Shown here piece by piece: positions 24,601-37,400 of a stretch of 64,000 nucleotides of DNA (position 1 is the first letter of the stretch; each line of letters starts with the position of its first letter). Where the stretch lies: contig SJRY01000229.1 of the NCBI GenBank assembly GCA_011319805.1, positions 62,001-126,000 on the forward strand. Reading direction: 5' to 3'. This DNA is from Macrocybe gigantea. Lineage: Eukaryota > Basidiomycota > Agaricomycetes > Agaricales > Callistosporiaceae. A model generated the notes under the pieces. That model was not told the origin of the DNA. It saw only the letters and a list, made by a program, of their open reading frames with translations, and did not search any database. The position numbers were made by a program, and so were the translations under genes.

Positions 24601-25370
24601 TTACGGAAACAAGCAGAAGAGATGGCATCATCATCCAATGATGGTATGTTGTCGTCCGTTCATCTTCTCGATTTATAATGTTACCCATTTCTTCCACAGC
24701 TTTCGAACAACATGGACGACGCAAACGCGCACGAATCGAGAAGACCACCACCATGGCATCGGATACTCTGTCTGAATATAAACGTCTGCGTAGGATGATC
24801 TCTTCAGCTTCAAGAGACCTGGAGGTGTTCGGTCAAGAAGCCAGCAACACGGTCAGTGTGTTCGTCCCCATTATGCGTTCTCGCGCCTCACACAACTCAT
24901 TCCAGGCCATTGCACTCCAAAGCAACACGGAAAGTTATCGTGCTGCCTCTTCAACACAGCTTGAGTCGCTTAAACAAGCATCTCAGACGCTTGCGAAAGA
25001 GGGAACATGGGAAGACATGCCGACTGGCGGTACTCCACCACGACGGACTTGGAAGTATGTTGACCGCTGGGAACTCACCAAGGACAGGAAGTCCATCTTC
25101 AAGTCCTGGAAAGACAAGACTCGTCCGCGAGGACAAGAAAAACTGCCTGTCGATAGTCTAACACAAGATGAAAAAAGCGAAGAGGAAGAAAATGCGGACG
25201 CGAAGTCCGAGTCTCCTGTTTCGATTCACAATGACCAATCCGATGCCTCGATACCAGAATCGACATCACCGCCGTACAAGGGAGAAATTAAGAAAGTGAT
25301 TCCTGCCCGAGGAACGTTAACAGACTCGGGCAATACATACTCAACTCGATTGCGAAGGACACAACGATAG
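21655..25370 (+). CDS. Kinesin-5 (BimC/Eg5 family) mitotic motor
   Basis: Tetrameric motor that slides antiparallel spindle microtubules apart. Exons: 21655-22154, 22207-22842, 22895-23532, 23583-24451, 24511-24643, 24700-24851, 24906-25370 (1,130 aa, clean frame). The disordered N-terminus is followed by a motor domain with [16 protein letters not shown]-loop GQTGTGKT, switch [12 protein letters not shown] and switch [22 protein letters not shown], typical of kinesin-5. A long coiled-coil stalk follows. Near residue 1,045 is a BimC-box-like segment [17 protein letters not shown], whose TPPR fits a CDK site. The box is shorter and more divergent than the textbook form. Confidence 0.95.
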
Positions 25371-25486
25371 GGACTGCTGGATGATATTTATTGTTGTGTA
25401 TTCTAGTTTCAGTAATGTGGATTATATAATCGCGTTGCAGCATTGTTCAACTCCTCCCTACGCAACCCAACGTTCACTGTCACACA

Positions 25487-26045
25487 ATGGCGGCGGGCCT
25501 TAGAAGTAGGTTCATATATCCATTTCATGTAAATGGATGCACTGAGACAGTTGTTCAGCGGTCATCCTCCTGTCCTTTGTACTTGCGGTCGGTTTCTTGA
25601 TGATTATATTGTCATGTGCACTTTGGAAGAACTGGCTACCTCTCCTCGTTGGTGCGTCCAGGCGGCCTTCTTGGATCATGTATCATGATTTATGAAGGCG
25701 ATATCTAGCCTTGACCTTCGTCCTTGCACCCCTTCCGAACGCGCTGTTCTCCCATTGCGGCTCTGATGAATTCGCCGCCGGGTACGGCGAGAGCACCGGA
25801 CCTATCGATATTGGGAGATTCCTTACCTCTATCATCGTTGTGTCCGGCTTTGCTTTCCCTATCATCCTTGCACACTCAGACATCATCAACCCAAAGGCCT
25901 GTGTGATGTCTATCATTGGGGGAGGGTAAGGCTGCTTCACCACCGCCATTGTCTGTATCTGACCCTACTTCCTTTCAGTCTCGTGTACGGTACAATCCTA
26001 ACTTATTCCGCAGCTTTTCGACAAGAAGATTCGGATTACGAGTGA
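25487..26045 (+). CDS. VPS55: Vacuolar protein sorting 55 (Vps55/LEPROT family)
   Basis: Small late-endosome membrane protein that acts with Vps68 in traffic to the vacuole. Exons: 25487-25505, 25559-25651, 25709-25925, 25979-26045 (131 aa). Four hydrophobic segments are visible (VILLSFVLAVGFLMIILSC; LPLLVALTFVLAPLPNALF; FLTSIIVVSGFAFPIILAH; GGGLVYGTILTYSAAF), with the family's SHCGSDEF loop between the second and third. The first exon is only 19 coding bases. The gene starts 116 bp after the kinesin-5 stop on the same strand. Confidence 0.94.
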
Positions 26046-26141
26046 TATACCAGGAGTTGTACCATTTACATGTCTGAGAAATATAATTTAACACCGCGAT
26101 GTATGCTTCAAACTAGCTGGTTCATTCAGAGATGGCATTGT

Positions 26142-29100
26142 TCATGTGACTTGCTCCCGGACGATAGCGACTAAATGGCCAATCCCAGATCGTGACAAGT
26201 TGTCGGAAGTTTTAACTTCGGCTGATATCTCGAATCGTCCATGGGCGAGGAAATAAAGCGCCATTTCCAATTCACGCGATTCTCCACTGTCCAGCCGGCC
26301 GACAGATATGTCCGAGAGGACACCTTCAAAAATGATATGCTCAGCAGGTTCCATTCGGAGGTTCATTGTGAAGGTTAGAGAATGTGCTATCCAATTGCAT
26401 CAGCTTGTTTCGATGTTGTGTTGTACCCATATACGCACAAGATGAATTCGTTATTCGGGTGCGGAGGAACACAAAACCATCAGCAGGAGGAAGAAATGCG
26501 CCCCCTTCCGTGCGAAGTTCGTGACCGCCATCCCTCTGAGCCATCGACATCGCGACCTGGGCATTGTCCAAGCGAAGTCTCTCAAGCATCGGTTGTGTCA
26601 GACGCTGATCTCTCAGGGAAAGATATCCTGCGCGGGCACCGCCCGTCTAAGTACAGTTTAGATCTCAACGCGATCTGAAGTGGAGGGGTCCTTACTTCTT
26701 TCCATCGTCCTCGGACCCGTTTGAACAGTTCTTCTCGATACCAGAACATTTCTCTCCTCTGCCCTTCTTCATACTCGGAAAGGCGTGCTTTTTCAACCAC
26801 GAATTGCCTATCAGATAGCGTCGGAATGGGCTGAGATGTCTGGTGCTCCGGAAGAAGGAATTTTTCAACAGGCAATACAAATCTTTGGGTACTTAGTATG
26901 TTTGGATGAAGCTAGGAATTGGGTGTACTTGCCTGGACATAGATCCAGGTGCAACGGTCGCGGAGGTGACGGTGTTCGCAGAGTCTACGGTATCCAAAAA
27001 GGGCGATCGATCGGCATTAGTCCGTCGCATTCATAGAATGTCACTTACTTTCTATCACGGATTCAAAGGATACGTCGAACGGCAGTCCGTAAGTGTTCCG
27101 CACCTCAATAGAGAAGAGACACCAGCGCGCATTGTCACTAGTGCAAAGGTCATCCCGTCTTCTGCCTGCGTCATTGCCGCATGCATGGTCACCTTGCAGA
27201 GGATGGCGAGGATAGGGAAGTATATCCAGACTAAGGCACTCCAGCATGTGGTAGACGGTAACCATTACTGGATAGGAAATTTGGCGGGTATAGAAGACCG
27301 CTGAAGATTCAGATGAGCCGTTGGCATCAGATACGCATGAATATGACACATGGATTGTTCCATGGGTGCTAGGATAGGTATTGAGATAAAATGCAGATCC
27401 AACCTTCTGGCACCACTCACCAGCCGACCTTTCCATTGCACATGATATTCAACGTCCGTTTCTCGCCAGGAGGCATTACCTGTGCTTCTTGCTCGTCCCA
27501 GGAAAATGCGGGCCGGTGTATAAGGCTGTACTCTGTCTCATATGTATCGAAAACAGATAAATTACCCTCTGCAAGAGCTTGCTGGGCTGGTCCAACAGTC
27601 GAGTCGTCGAATGCGAGCCGAAGAAAATTAACGGAAAGTGAGGATATATTCTCCAATGTGATACGTATGGTTGACCTGTCGTATTTATGTTAGATAAATG
27701 GTAAAAAAAAGAGGTGCCAAAATCATCACACATTTCTCCGTCATACAACATGACGGCTCCGTGAGTGAGGGACGTCCGGCGTATCCGCAACAGAGGCTGT
27801 TCAGGGATGACCTTAAATTGCAGAAATTTGGTCACTGCAGGAAGCGATTTTCTCGCTTTTCGTTTCTCTTTTTCCCAAGGAAATGATTCGAGTCCTGAGT
27901 ACTTGGTTCGGCCCAGCTCGCTAGTGATAGAGCTTCTCAACTTCGCTTGTCGTTCCTCGTCGTCGTCAGACGACAAGGGCAGTACGAATTCACGGGCTAC
28001 ACCGCCGGAAGCTTGGACCCGACAACCTCTCATTAAAAGAGTACCAGGCCCTAGGGCTCTCCCCGTTAGAACCACTTGGTGTAAAGAGTTGGCAGGAATT
28101 AGAATCCGTATCGGCCGAGAGTCAAATGGTACACCAGATGCACTGAATCAAGTCAGAAACAAATAGTGGATTCTGAAGAACTCAGCAATACCTCAGTGAC
28201 AGCGACTGCAGTTCCAAATCAAAAATGTACGGATTCTGCAGTACGACAACAAATTCTAGGATTTCATTTTGAACGACGATAGTGTCTCCCTGCTGCAACA
28301 TGAATCAAACAGGCATTAAAACATGGATTGAAGGTGCCAAGAGTCGAAGCGCTGACTTTACCAGAAGTTTTCCGTGGATTGTAGAGGAAGGGATCGGAGC
28401 CTGTCAAAACAGGGGCAACATCTGAAGATTTCGACCTAAGGGCCGAGATGGGTTTTTCGAATGCTAAACGAACCAAGGGCAGCCTAGAAGACGATGTCAA
28501 CGCTTTATTGACGCCTGAAGAAAAGACTTATTCACGGTGCCAGAGCGATGCTAAACGTTGGCCTTCCAGACCAATATTCCACCGATTTGGTATCTCCACG
28601 GCGTCGTGCTATGTTCAATGCTCGGTTTGAAGTCGAGTAAAGGTGGTACTGATCGGCAGGCGAGAGCACTGGTTGTAATGTCTTTAATGCAGAGAGCGCA
28701 AATTGAGCAACAGCAGGAAAATCTAGTGCACTATCTTAGAAGAAAGATACCGCGGTGTGACAAGATTTTCTCACCAGGAAGTGCCTCAGCCACCGCGACG
28801 GCCTCCCGCACTACTCCCACTTGCAGTTCAGGCCACCCATGGGGATCATGAATGCTGCCGTCATCACCATCTTGCAACGAACCTTCCAGAGGTGATGCAC
28901 TATCCGCAGTGTCATCCATATCTAGTAGCCGTACTGCCTCCAAGTCGATGCCCAGAATTTTGCATATGTGTCTGAGAAGCTTTAGGACACTCTCATTCCC
29001 GTCCGTGCTTTCGCTCATTCGAATACCAACGGTGTTCCAAGCTTGAGCCAAGCCGGCTGTATTCACAGCCGATGCCAAGCCAGCAGTTGCTCGAGAAAGC

Positions 29101-30862
29101 CCGTCCTCTTCGCGGCCACAGACAATGAGATCCATAATGCACCCCAGTACTTCTCGCATAACATATGCTTCCTTCCTACGGTATCCCAAGCAAGCATAGA
29201 GACTCGCCATTGCTTCCAGGATTGAAATTCGTTCCCGCGGATCCAAATGAAGAAGCCATGGGCCATGAACCTGGGTTACCACGTTAGCGATAGATGATCT
29301 AGAAACGCCCGAAACAGCGCTAAGACGATCCAAGTGAGTACCGCTGTTCGCATCTGGGTTTGCGAGCGTTGGAGGCAAGTAGGGATTTGGACCAGGATGC
29401 AGCATCGCCGTGAAAGCAAGGGGACCCCATCCTTTTGCAGCCCACATGGCGAACAGAAAAGAGGAATGACGAAGCACGCAGGAAGTGTAGAGGTAGGTTA
29501 GAAGGGCGTAATTCGGATCACCGTCCGCTAGGGGAGAGCGCATGTATAGAGCGGCTGCCTGTGTCAACTTATCGGAAATTTCTAACCAAGGTTCCTTGGA
29601 TGCAGTGACCGAATTGTGCTATGTGCGGCATAAGTACGATCAATACGAAGGAAGAAAAAACAACACCAACTAGGCCATGCCCAGCAGACCATGCCTCTAC
29701 AATCGAAACGATAGCGAGGCCCTCGAGAACACCGGCGTGCCAGGCTGCATCTTGGTTTGATTTGAACATCTGAAGCGCTTCGTTGTACCTATTTCCCTTC
29801 AATGGTGGAAAGGCTCCCATTGATCCCTAAGACATACCATACCATCGAATCCTCGAGCCTTCCGGCAAGTAAGAACAAGTCGCCAAGGATTTTAAACAGC
29901 CGCGCGTGAGACGATGCCACACCCAAGCTGCTCAAGCGCTTTCTCGACGGTTGGGTGCCATAGCTCGCCTGTCGAAATACGGTCGAGTTGCGCTTTGTAT
30001 TCGGTGCGGCGGATAGGGTAAAACTCGATCGCGCCGACTCCGCATGGGAAGCTGAAGTTTGAGATGCAGGGAAGTCCTTTCTGGACCCGTTCAAAGGAGA
30101 AGGAATCTCCGTAAGGGGTGGCATCATTGGCATTGGGGAAGAGTTCAGGTACTCGTTGCCTAAGGGTGTTTCGAGGGCTTGGATCTACGCCGCTGTGAGT
30201 AATCGTAGTCACAACGAAATACCAGGAGGACAAAACACTTACTATGACTCCAAATTCTCCCAGAACGACAGCACAAAGGTCTGCCAACAAAGTACCAAGG
30301 TAAAGCCTCTTATTTCCCATGATATGAGGCACAACGAAGAGTCCGGGTTGACTTTCACTGTTGCCGAGGCTGATTCCAGCATCCTCGCTCTCTTCAAAGA
30401 TGAAACAGTGCCGGGCGAGAGGATACAGTCCGTCAGAAGGAAAGATATCCTGAAGGGATGAATGAAATTGAGTATAGATGGATGGCAATGCATTAGCCTT
30501 CGAGCAGGACGCTATTCCAATGACAGCAAGAGTGAAATGGGAGGGTCGCAGCAAGGACAAGGGTAAATGAGAGCGAGGAGGCGGATGAGTAGGGAAACTG
30601 AGATGCAAGTGGCCAGTGGCCAAGGGGCTAGGCATGAACCGTGCTAGCGAGTCGCTGAAGTCAATTCTGTCGGATTGCAATAAGCAGTATAATAAAACTC
30701 ACCTCTTTCGTTCCTGTGGTCGGCAGGGATGTCTCCTAGCCGTATCGACTCAAAAGTTCGAATTTCTGAGGCATATTTGTCGAACGTTACTTGAGATATG
30801 TTGCCGACCGGGACTAATAATATGGAGATGTGGGCCAGAGATGCGAAGACATGGTTATCCAT
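26142..30862 (-). CDS. TRS120: TRAPPII subunit Trs120 (TRAPPC9 homologue)
   Basis: Subunit of the TRAPPII complex, the exchange factor for Ypt31/Rab11 at the late Golgi. Fifteen exons fit: 30862-30703, 30643-30243, 30184-29838, 29788-29671, 29618-28775, 28722-28536, 28483-28357, 28289 or 28292-28192, 28142-27732, 27675-27421, 27368-27049, 26984-26933, 26891-26696, 26646-26439, 26386-26142 (about 1,322 aa). Recognised blocks: FASLAHISILLVPVGN with FESIRLGDIP at the N-terminus, LARLFKILGDLFLLAGR-type helices, WYNEALQMFKSNQDAAWHAGV, then beta-rich C-terminal segments such as NPYIFDLELQSLSLSASGV and FVLPVEKFLL. Intron 26892-26932 is 41 nt and starts GC. The gene shares a 259-bp promoter gap with DPM2. 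Confidence 0.93.
26892..26932 (-). other. 41-nt GC-AG intron in TRS120
   Basis: The donor is AG|gcaagt, the classic GC-donor consensus, and the acceptor is ...tactaag. The junction reads SMS-S-TQRFVLPVEKF. At 41 nt it is the shortest intron I accepted in the window. Confidence 0.75.
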
Positions 30863-31121
30863 CGGCTGCCCTGCAACCCTTCGCGAGGACGCCTGTGTAG
30901 GTGTGCTGACAACCCGCAATAGCCAGCTGGAGCAAAGTGGGTGTGTTGGATGGGGACCACAGTGCGGTTATGTGCCGCGTCACTTGCAGTCACCATCACT
31001 TTCTACTTCAGACCGTCATAGACTAGCTCGGAGCGAATACTGGCAAAAAAGAAATGGTATTTCTCTCATATTCCAGTAAAAATTGTGCTCTGCGACGCAT
31101 CCACACTCAATTAACTAGGGC
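30863..31121. promoter_or_regulatory. Divergent promoter region TRS120 / DPM2
   Basis: This 259-bp gap holds both 5' flanks. Short ORFs here have no recognisable content. Confidence 0.45.
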
Positions 31122-31434
31122 ATGAGCGACAAGGCCTTGGGTGGAACTATGTTGCTGACGGCATTGGTCGTCTTCACCTACTACACTATCTGGGCAATCC
31201 TATTGGTGACTAGCTTCAACTTTGGCGCCCTCGCTGTCCTCAATACTTTTTCTGTAGCCGTTCTTCGAACCTTCAAGCGACATACACAACTACTTTCCAC
31301 CTAGAGAATGGGCTGTGCGGTTGCCGGCATTCATACTGGTTGTAGGCCTTTCGGCTATAGGCGTATTTGTGGGGAGCACGATTGCGAAGGAAAACCGGAA
31401 GAGCGCCCGACAAGCCAGACTGAGGACTGCATGA
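31122..31434 (+). CDS. DPM2: Dolichol-phosphate mannose synthase regulatory subunit Dpm2
   Basis: ER membrane subunit that stabilises DPM synthase, which makes Dol-P-Man for N-glycans, O-mannosylation and GPI anchors. Two exons, 31122-31205 and 31258-31434, encode 86 aa, the usual size. Two membrane helices are visible (LLTALVVFTYYTIWAIL and PAFILVVGLSAIGVFVGST). The conserved lumenal FPPREWAVRLP lies between them, and the tail is basic. The stop is 65 bp from the convergent stop of the large gene. Confidence 0.93.
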
Positions 31435-31498
31435 TACCAGAACACTGCGAGGATATTTTTGATTTATTTTCAATGGTAACAATGCATTGTTCTACTAG

Positions 31499-34400
31499 TT
31501 ATGTTGTCCGTTCCCTCTTGGAACGTTCCGCAGTACATTTCCCTTCTTGGGCATTCCTATTCTCCAAGTTCCTCAGCTTCTCCGCAGCAACAATCTCCTT
31601 AGCAGCTTGGTTCACCAGTATTTCCAGAGGCACGTCTGCAGGCGGTTCTGAGGCAGAGCGAAGGGCTCGAGAGAGCTATAGGCTTTTGAGCGAGCATGAA
31701 GGGTAGATCTATATAGTAAACACCAGCCTTGATAGTTGATCGGTCACTTTTATCCGTGTTTTGAAGTCGCTGCAGGATTGTCAGATGGGCGGCGTACTGG
31801 ATTGTGATGGGACTGTGCAAGGAGTGCAAGAAGGTACACAAGTCGGCCATAGATGACGAAACTATCGTTGACAACGCCTGCTTCACTGTTAGCTGACGTT
31901 CACGCCTTTGCTTGTGAGAACTTACTGTTGGTACTCCCGCCTTTAAGTCCTCCAGAACATTTAAGACACCTTGGAAAGGCATCCACAATTCATTCCAAAC
32001 CGCAGTGAAACCATGAGTGTGATCAGAGGAGCTACCAAATATCCGTTGAGCGACCATGAGCCACAGCTTGATCGCAACGTAGGTGTGATCGAGATCGGCG
32101 GGCAACCCATCTGATATCAAGCCTCCGACCTGTGTGTGAGGACGCAGAACGGCGCGATGTACAGAGCAGTAGTTTGACAGCTGGGGGTAAATCACAGCAC
32201 ACCAGCTATTTCCAGGTTCCATCAAAGCAGTTAAAACCAAAACATTCCAGAAACGAATGTTTAGGCCAGCATGTGGCATTTTCTGCCAGACTGCAAGTCT
32301 ATAATGCGGTCCCGGAGGTACAGAAGTAGAAACTCACATCGGTACTGTAATCGGATAATTTGGCAGCAACAGCTGAATCTTGCTCGGCGAGCTGCAAAAC
32401 TAGTTTTGCGATGGCTAGTGATACCAAAAAGTCGTTTTCTGATGCATTATCAGACCATGGATAGTTCTGTAAAAAGAATAAACTTGGTTCCAGCAATATG
32501 GAAAGGGAGAGAGGTCGCCGCGAAGTGAAGCAAAGGCGCTGGAATTCATGAGATCTTAGAGCCTGGATAAGGATTAGGACACGAAGGAAAGGTAAGATAA
32601 CATCGGCACACACATCAGTTACTGCCTTCAATGTCAATGGCATGACTCTGGCTTTCATGCGTAGGCCTTCCACAGATATTTCCAGCAAGACGGATACCAA
32701 ATGATCGAACGGGGCGATTGAATCACTCGCCAAGCTCTTCCCTTGGATGCCAGCTATAGCATGCAAAAGCTGAAGCAATGTCTTCTCCTTTGCGACGAGC
32801 CTGTTTAACGTGACTCGTATGACAGTCTCCATATACGGGAGGATCTCCTATAAAGGCGATTGAGGTCAGAAAAGACCTAGTGAGCAAAGGATTTACAGAC
32901 GCGGCTATTGCCCTTGTTAGATTGGATGAGGATAGCAGGAATGATCAAGAGTGGCGTTGGGTCTATGGAATTGGAGGGCCACTCGGAAACTCGGCGAGCC
33001 AAATTCGTCATTTGCTGGCCGACAACTGCAATGCCACTGAGTGATGTCCGACGTAAGACATGCAAAACAGATGCACGAACACATCATAAGCTCAGGTCCA
33101 TACCCCTGATAGTATACCTTCTCAATAAATGTCTGCATGTTATTAAGTATGCGTTGAAAATGCTGGTGATCAATTTCGTATGCCCTGTGCAAGGTGTCTC
33201 GAAGTATTTGTTCTCGAAGCGACTTGGAGTTCACGAAGCTTTTCGATTCGGAATACAGTATTCGTCTCAACACGACGAAGAAATTGTCCTCGAGTGGACG
33301 CTGCCCGTGACATAAGAAAGGACGGAGTGCAGCAAGTGTTGTTCTCACCTTAAATAAGTTGATTAATAACCCGTTTTGAGAGTACCTGCAATGAGATTTG
33401 GCTCAGTCTAGGTTATATGATGGCTGGAAGGGCCTTGACTTTGTTAACGTCGTTTCTAGGAAGGATACCGCTTGTATTCCCAAAGCATCTTGAGCGCTGT
33501 GTTGCGGATGGACGAGCAGCTTGGTTACTGATTCCAATGCAATGCTAGCGAAGCCATGAGTCACATGCGCAGGTTGTGAGATGAACACAGCCTCGCACTA
33601 TATAACCGAACCCATGAACCCATGCCACCTCGTAATGAAAGTTTGGATCACGGACAAGGCTATTTGGCGTAATTCGAAGCCAAGTTCTTTGGCAAGGATA
33701 TCAACAACAAGGGAAACAGCACGACGCAACGGGTTTTGCAGGTGCCTGAGCATCTTGCTCTCGAAGTCATGCTTGTAGACTATGAGAGATAGAGATTCGA
33801 GCATGGTCTTCAAAGTAAGTGTAGAGAGTGCTGTGAGATCGGGAATGGAATTAAAAAGGAGGATCATTATATCTGTGAACATCGACCCGATTAACGTGGA
33901 CAATGGGCGTTCTTCATGTTCCTGTGTGCCGGCCATGATTGAAGGAATCATGTCGACATACCGATAAGCGTCGAATACGAGTAGCAACTCGTGCAGACAG
34001 GCATAGGCATCGTCAGGTATGCGGCTGATGTCGCTGAAATCTACGTAAAATAATTGACCACCGTAGGTGGGAATTGCTGTGACGTTGTTAAACCCAATAA
34101 TTTGAACGAGATGAAGTTTGATTTTGAGGAGATGGAAAGCATCGATGTTGACGCCCCCAGCGATCATTTGCAGACTCAGGATGAGGACCGAAGCCTGGAA
34201 TGCTATAAATCAGTTCCGACTTGTTGATTAGTACGTGTGTAGATGGCTGACTCGTAGGCGGGACAATTCAGGATCATCACGCTTTTTGGGTGATATAGCT
34301 CCGTCAATCGAAGGGGGATGCTGTTCTAGATTTAGAACAGTAGTGTTATCAAGGCTCGATGTGTGACGCACCGTGTTCGAGCCGGCAGCAACCACATCAT

Positions 34401-37400
34401 TCCTTTCATAATCGTCATCTATGAAAACCTCAAAGATAGTGTTCCAAGACAGAACTAATGTGAAACTCTGAGCCACACTCGACGAATATATTAGGAGGGG
34501 TGCATACCTTTCCATGATGGAAAATGCACTCGGAGTTGGGTGAGGAACGTTATGAGCTTGACACGGTCCGAAATTGGCGCTCGGGCGATGTATTCATCCC
34601 AGCATAACGAGATAGCGGCAAAATGAGCTGGAAGCAGGCTGGATGTGAAAACCTCCACTGCTGTCCGGACTTCATTCTAAACTGCATGAGCCAGGTGAAG
34701 CATTTGAGGTGAAGCAAAATGAACCTTTTCTTCAGTCCAGAGAACACTGAAGAAGTGATAAAATATATCGACAACACTGGAACGCCATTGGCGGTCCTCG
34801 ATGTGAAAAGTCGGGCTGGTCACGTCTAAAACAATTCTGAACAGGCGATTCGTTGCATTAAGGCTGATATCGATATGAACGATGGGCCATTACTGCAGTC
34901 AAGAAGCGTACCGTTGTTGCCAGTTAGGCCCAGGAAGAAGCCAATCCTGCACAATTTCTTGGAAGGCTTGAGGATCAACGACTACCGTGCGCATCAATAT
35001 ACTGGTACGAATCCCAGCTATGTCCGGCCTCTGGATGTCGTAAAGTTGCCAGGTACTGTTGTATAATCAGTGATTGGTTTAATCTCATGGGATTCTCCTT
35101 ACCATGTGGCAAGAAGTTTTCCGTTTCTCAGTATGAAATTGTCTATCTCATATGACTCCATGTATGGCGATTCGGAGAAAAAGAGGTTGAAGAATTTGGC
35201 AATCATACAAGAGATCTCATTGTGATTATGCGTCATATAAATGCCAACAGCATTCATTAATGCAGGGCTGACGATGATCGGGTCGACGACGATAGAACTG
35301 CGAACAGCCAACTTTCGTCTACAGCCACGAAATGAGCATTGACAGTGTATGAAGACCATTGCCGGACTAGAAGCATACCGAGACGGCAAGCCATAAATAT
35401 CGTCTTGCTTGATCAACCCGTTTTCGATGATCTTGTTTCTATCGCACCCGAAGAGAACGAGACATGCTCCTAAAGAGAGGCGTATGAACGTTGCGCTAAT
35501 AACCGTTAGCTAGGCTTTCATGTCTGATGGATGTCAGTCACCTGTCATCATCCCTTCTTGTTTCTACGTCGTCGATCACATTGACAGAGAAGCGGGAATG
35601 AAGCTCTGAAATGACATTCTGCATGTCATGCCGATTCGTCGACCTGAGCCAAACTGATGACAGAATGGCCTTGACTAGAACCAAAGAGTCCTGTAGCGAA
35701 CAATTAAAGGTAGCTATCAGGGAGGCAAACTGGTTATAGACTAGGACTGGGACTTCAACACCAGAACGAGCAATCATAAGCAACCAGGTCAAGCTGCGGC
35801 GAAAAACGTTCCTCTCCGATTTCGCAATGGAAGTCAGCGATGCCCAGACGTCGACCGCGTTGCTGATTTCATGGGCTTGAGATGCCCCAAAATCGTAGGC
35901 ACGGCTAAGACGGTCTGAAATTTCGCTCTCGCGGGGAAATATTTTGGTGAGTTGTGCCGTCGGCTGTCGTTATAGATGTGAGAAGGCTTGAAGTATATGA
36001 TACAAGCACATTTATCACCTGTGAAGGTCCTTGTAGAGAGGTGTCTTCGAGCCACCGGAGGAACAACTGTTCGAACGATGTAAATGTCACATTACTCTGC
36101 CAGAGTCGTGTCAAAGAGCGAAGGATAATTTCCATCTGGTCAATCGGCTAATTCATAGTCGGCATTGCAGGCCATAAAATAGAAGAGGTACACCATGCCT
36201 GTATGGCTCGCTCGAAGACCGCGGTTTCGATGCCCCCAGCGCTTTCTGTGCACAGATCATACAATAGTTTTGCGTAGGGCCCTGCACCTTGTTGATCATG
36301 AAGAGCTTGAAGCCAAGGTGAGACATAATGCGATAATAATGCGCGACGAGCAGTGATGTAATCCCCTCCCGTGTTCAGTGAGTCCGAGGGGCCGGGATTT
36401 ACCACTTGAGAGAGCGGCCAAGGGGACGTCTCATGGCGCAATCTCAAACCAGGAATAGGCCTTTTCTGAGCTAGATAATCGCGCAGCAATATCGCGAGAT
36501 TAACGTCCTTCATACAGATCAGTCGATGAGCATCCGTTCACAAAGAGAATCCTTTCACCTCGTTCAAGAACCATCTCAGGACGCTTCTGAGGATCCGTCG
36601 TGCGGCGTAGTCTGTTATCAGCCCATTCGGCCAGAACCTTCGTATGAGTAGAACAAATCCAGCTTCATTGACCGAGATATCCAGGTCAGAGAGACACGCT
36701 TCAATGGCAGATACTAATGTCTCCACGGCCTCGGACGCATCAAATGCGAGTGGAAAGGGAAAGATGCAGTAAATGTTGTTGATGGAGCTATCGAAATCTA
36801 GGACCTTATGATGCATAAGTTCGAAGAAGCCGAGCTGGTGGAGATGAGAAAGTAGGATGTGCGCGGTGGAGTCTGAACGAATTTGGAGCTCGTGTTTCAG
36901 TGTTTCGCGGATATGGCATAGCGACGTTAGTTCAAATGGGTGATCTGGAGAATGGTCGACGACTATGTCGGCTTGCGCAACGTTGAGAAAGTCGGACGTA
37001 GAGTGAGCAATGCGGTCAGCATGATGTAATTTCGCAATGGAGCAAATGTAGGCCAGATGGGACCAGTCGAACATAAGGGACTGTTTGATACTTAATAGCC
37101 CATTTTCACGCAAATAATCAGCAGAGGTTTCAGAAACGCTGGAAGTTCCGGAAGCAATGAGAGCCTTGCACCACTGAAGAACGTGGTGGAATTCAAATTC
37201 GTCAATTTTGTAGTCCTTCGCGTGAGCAGCGTTTCTGCCGTTTTGTATGATGCCGATAGTACCAAGAGCTAGACCATTCGTGATGATCTGCTGCTGAATC
37301 CACAATTCCGCGTACAAGATAGATAGCTCGTCGTAGTTTTTCTTCTGCAACTCTTCGAAGGAAGTCGTTAGAATATAAGGAAAAGCTTGAAGACATGCTT

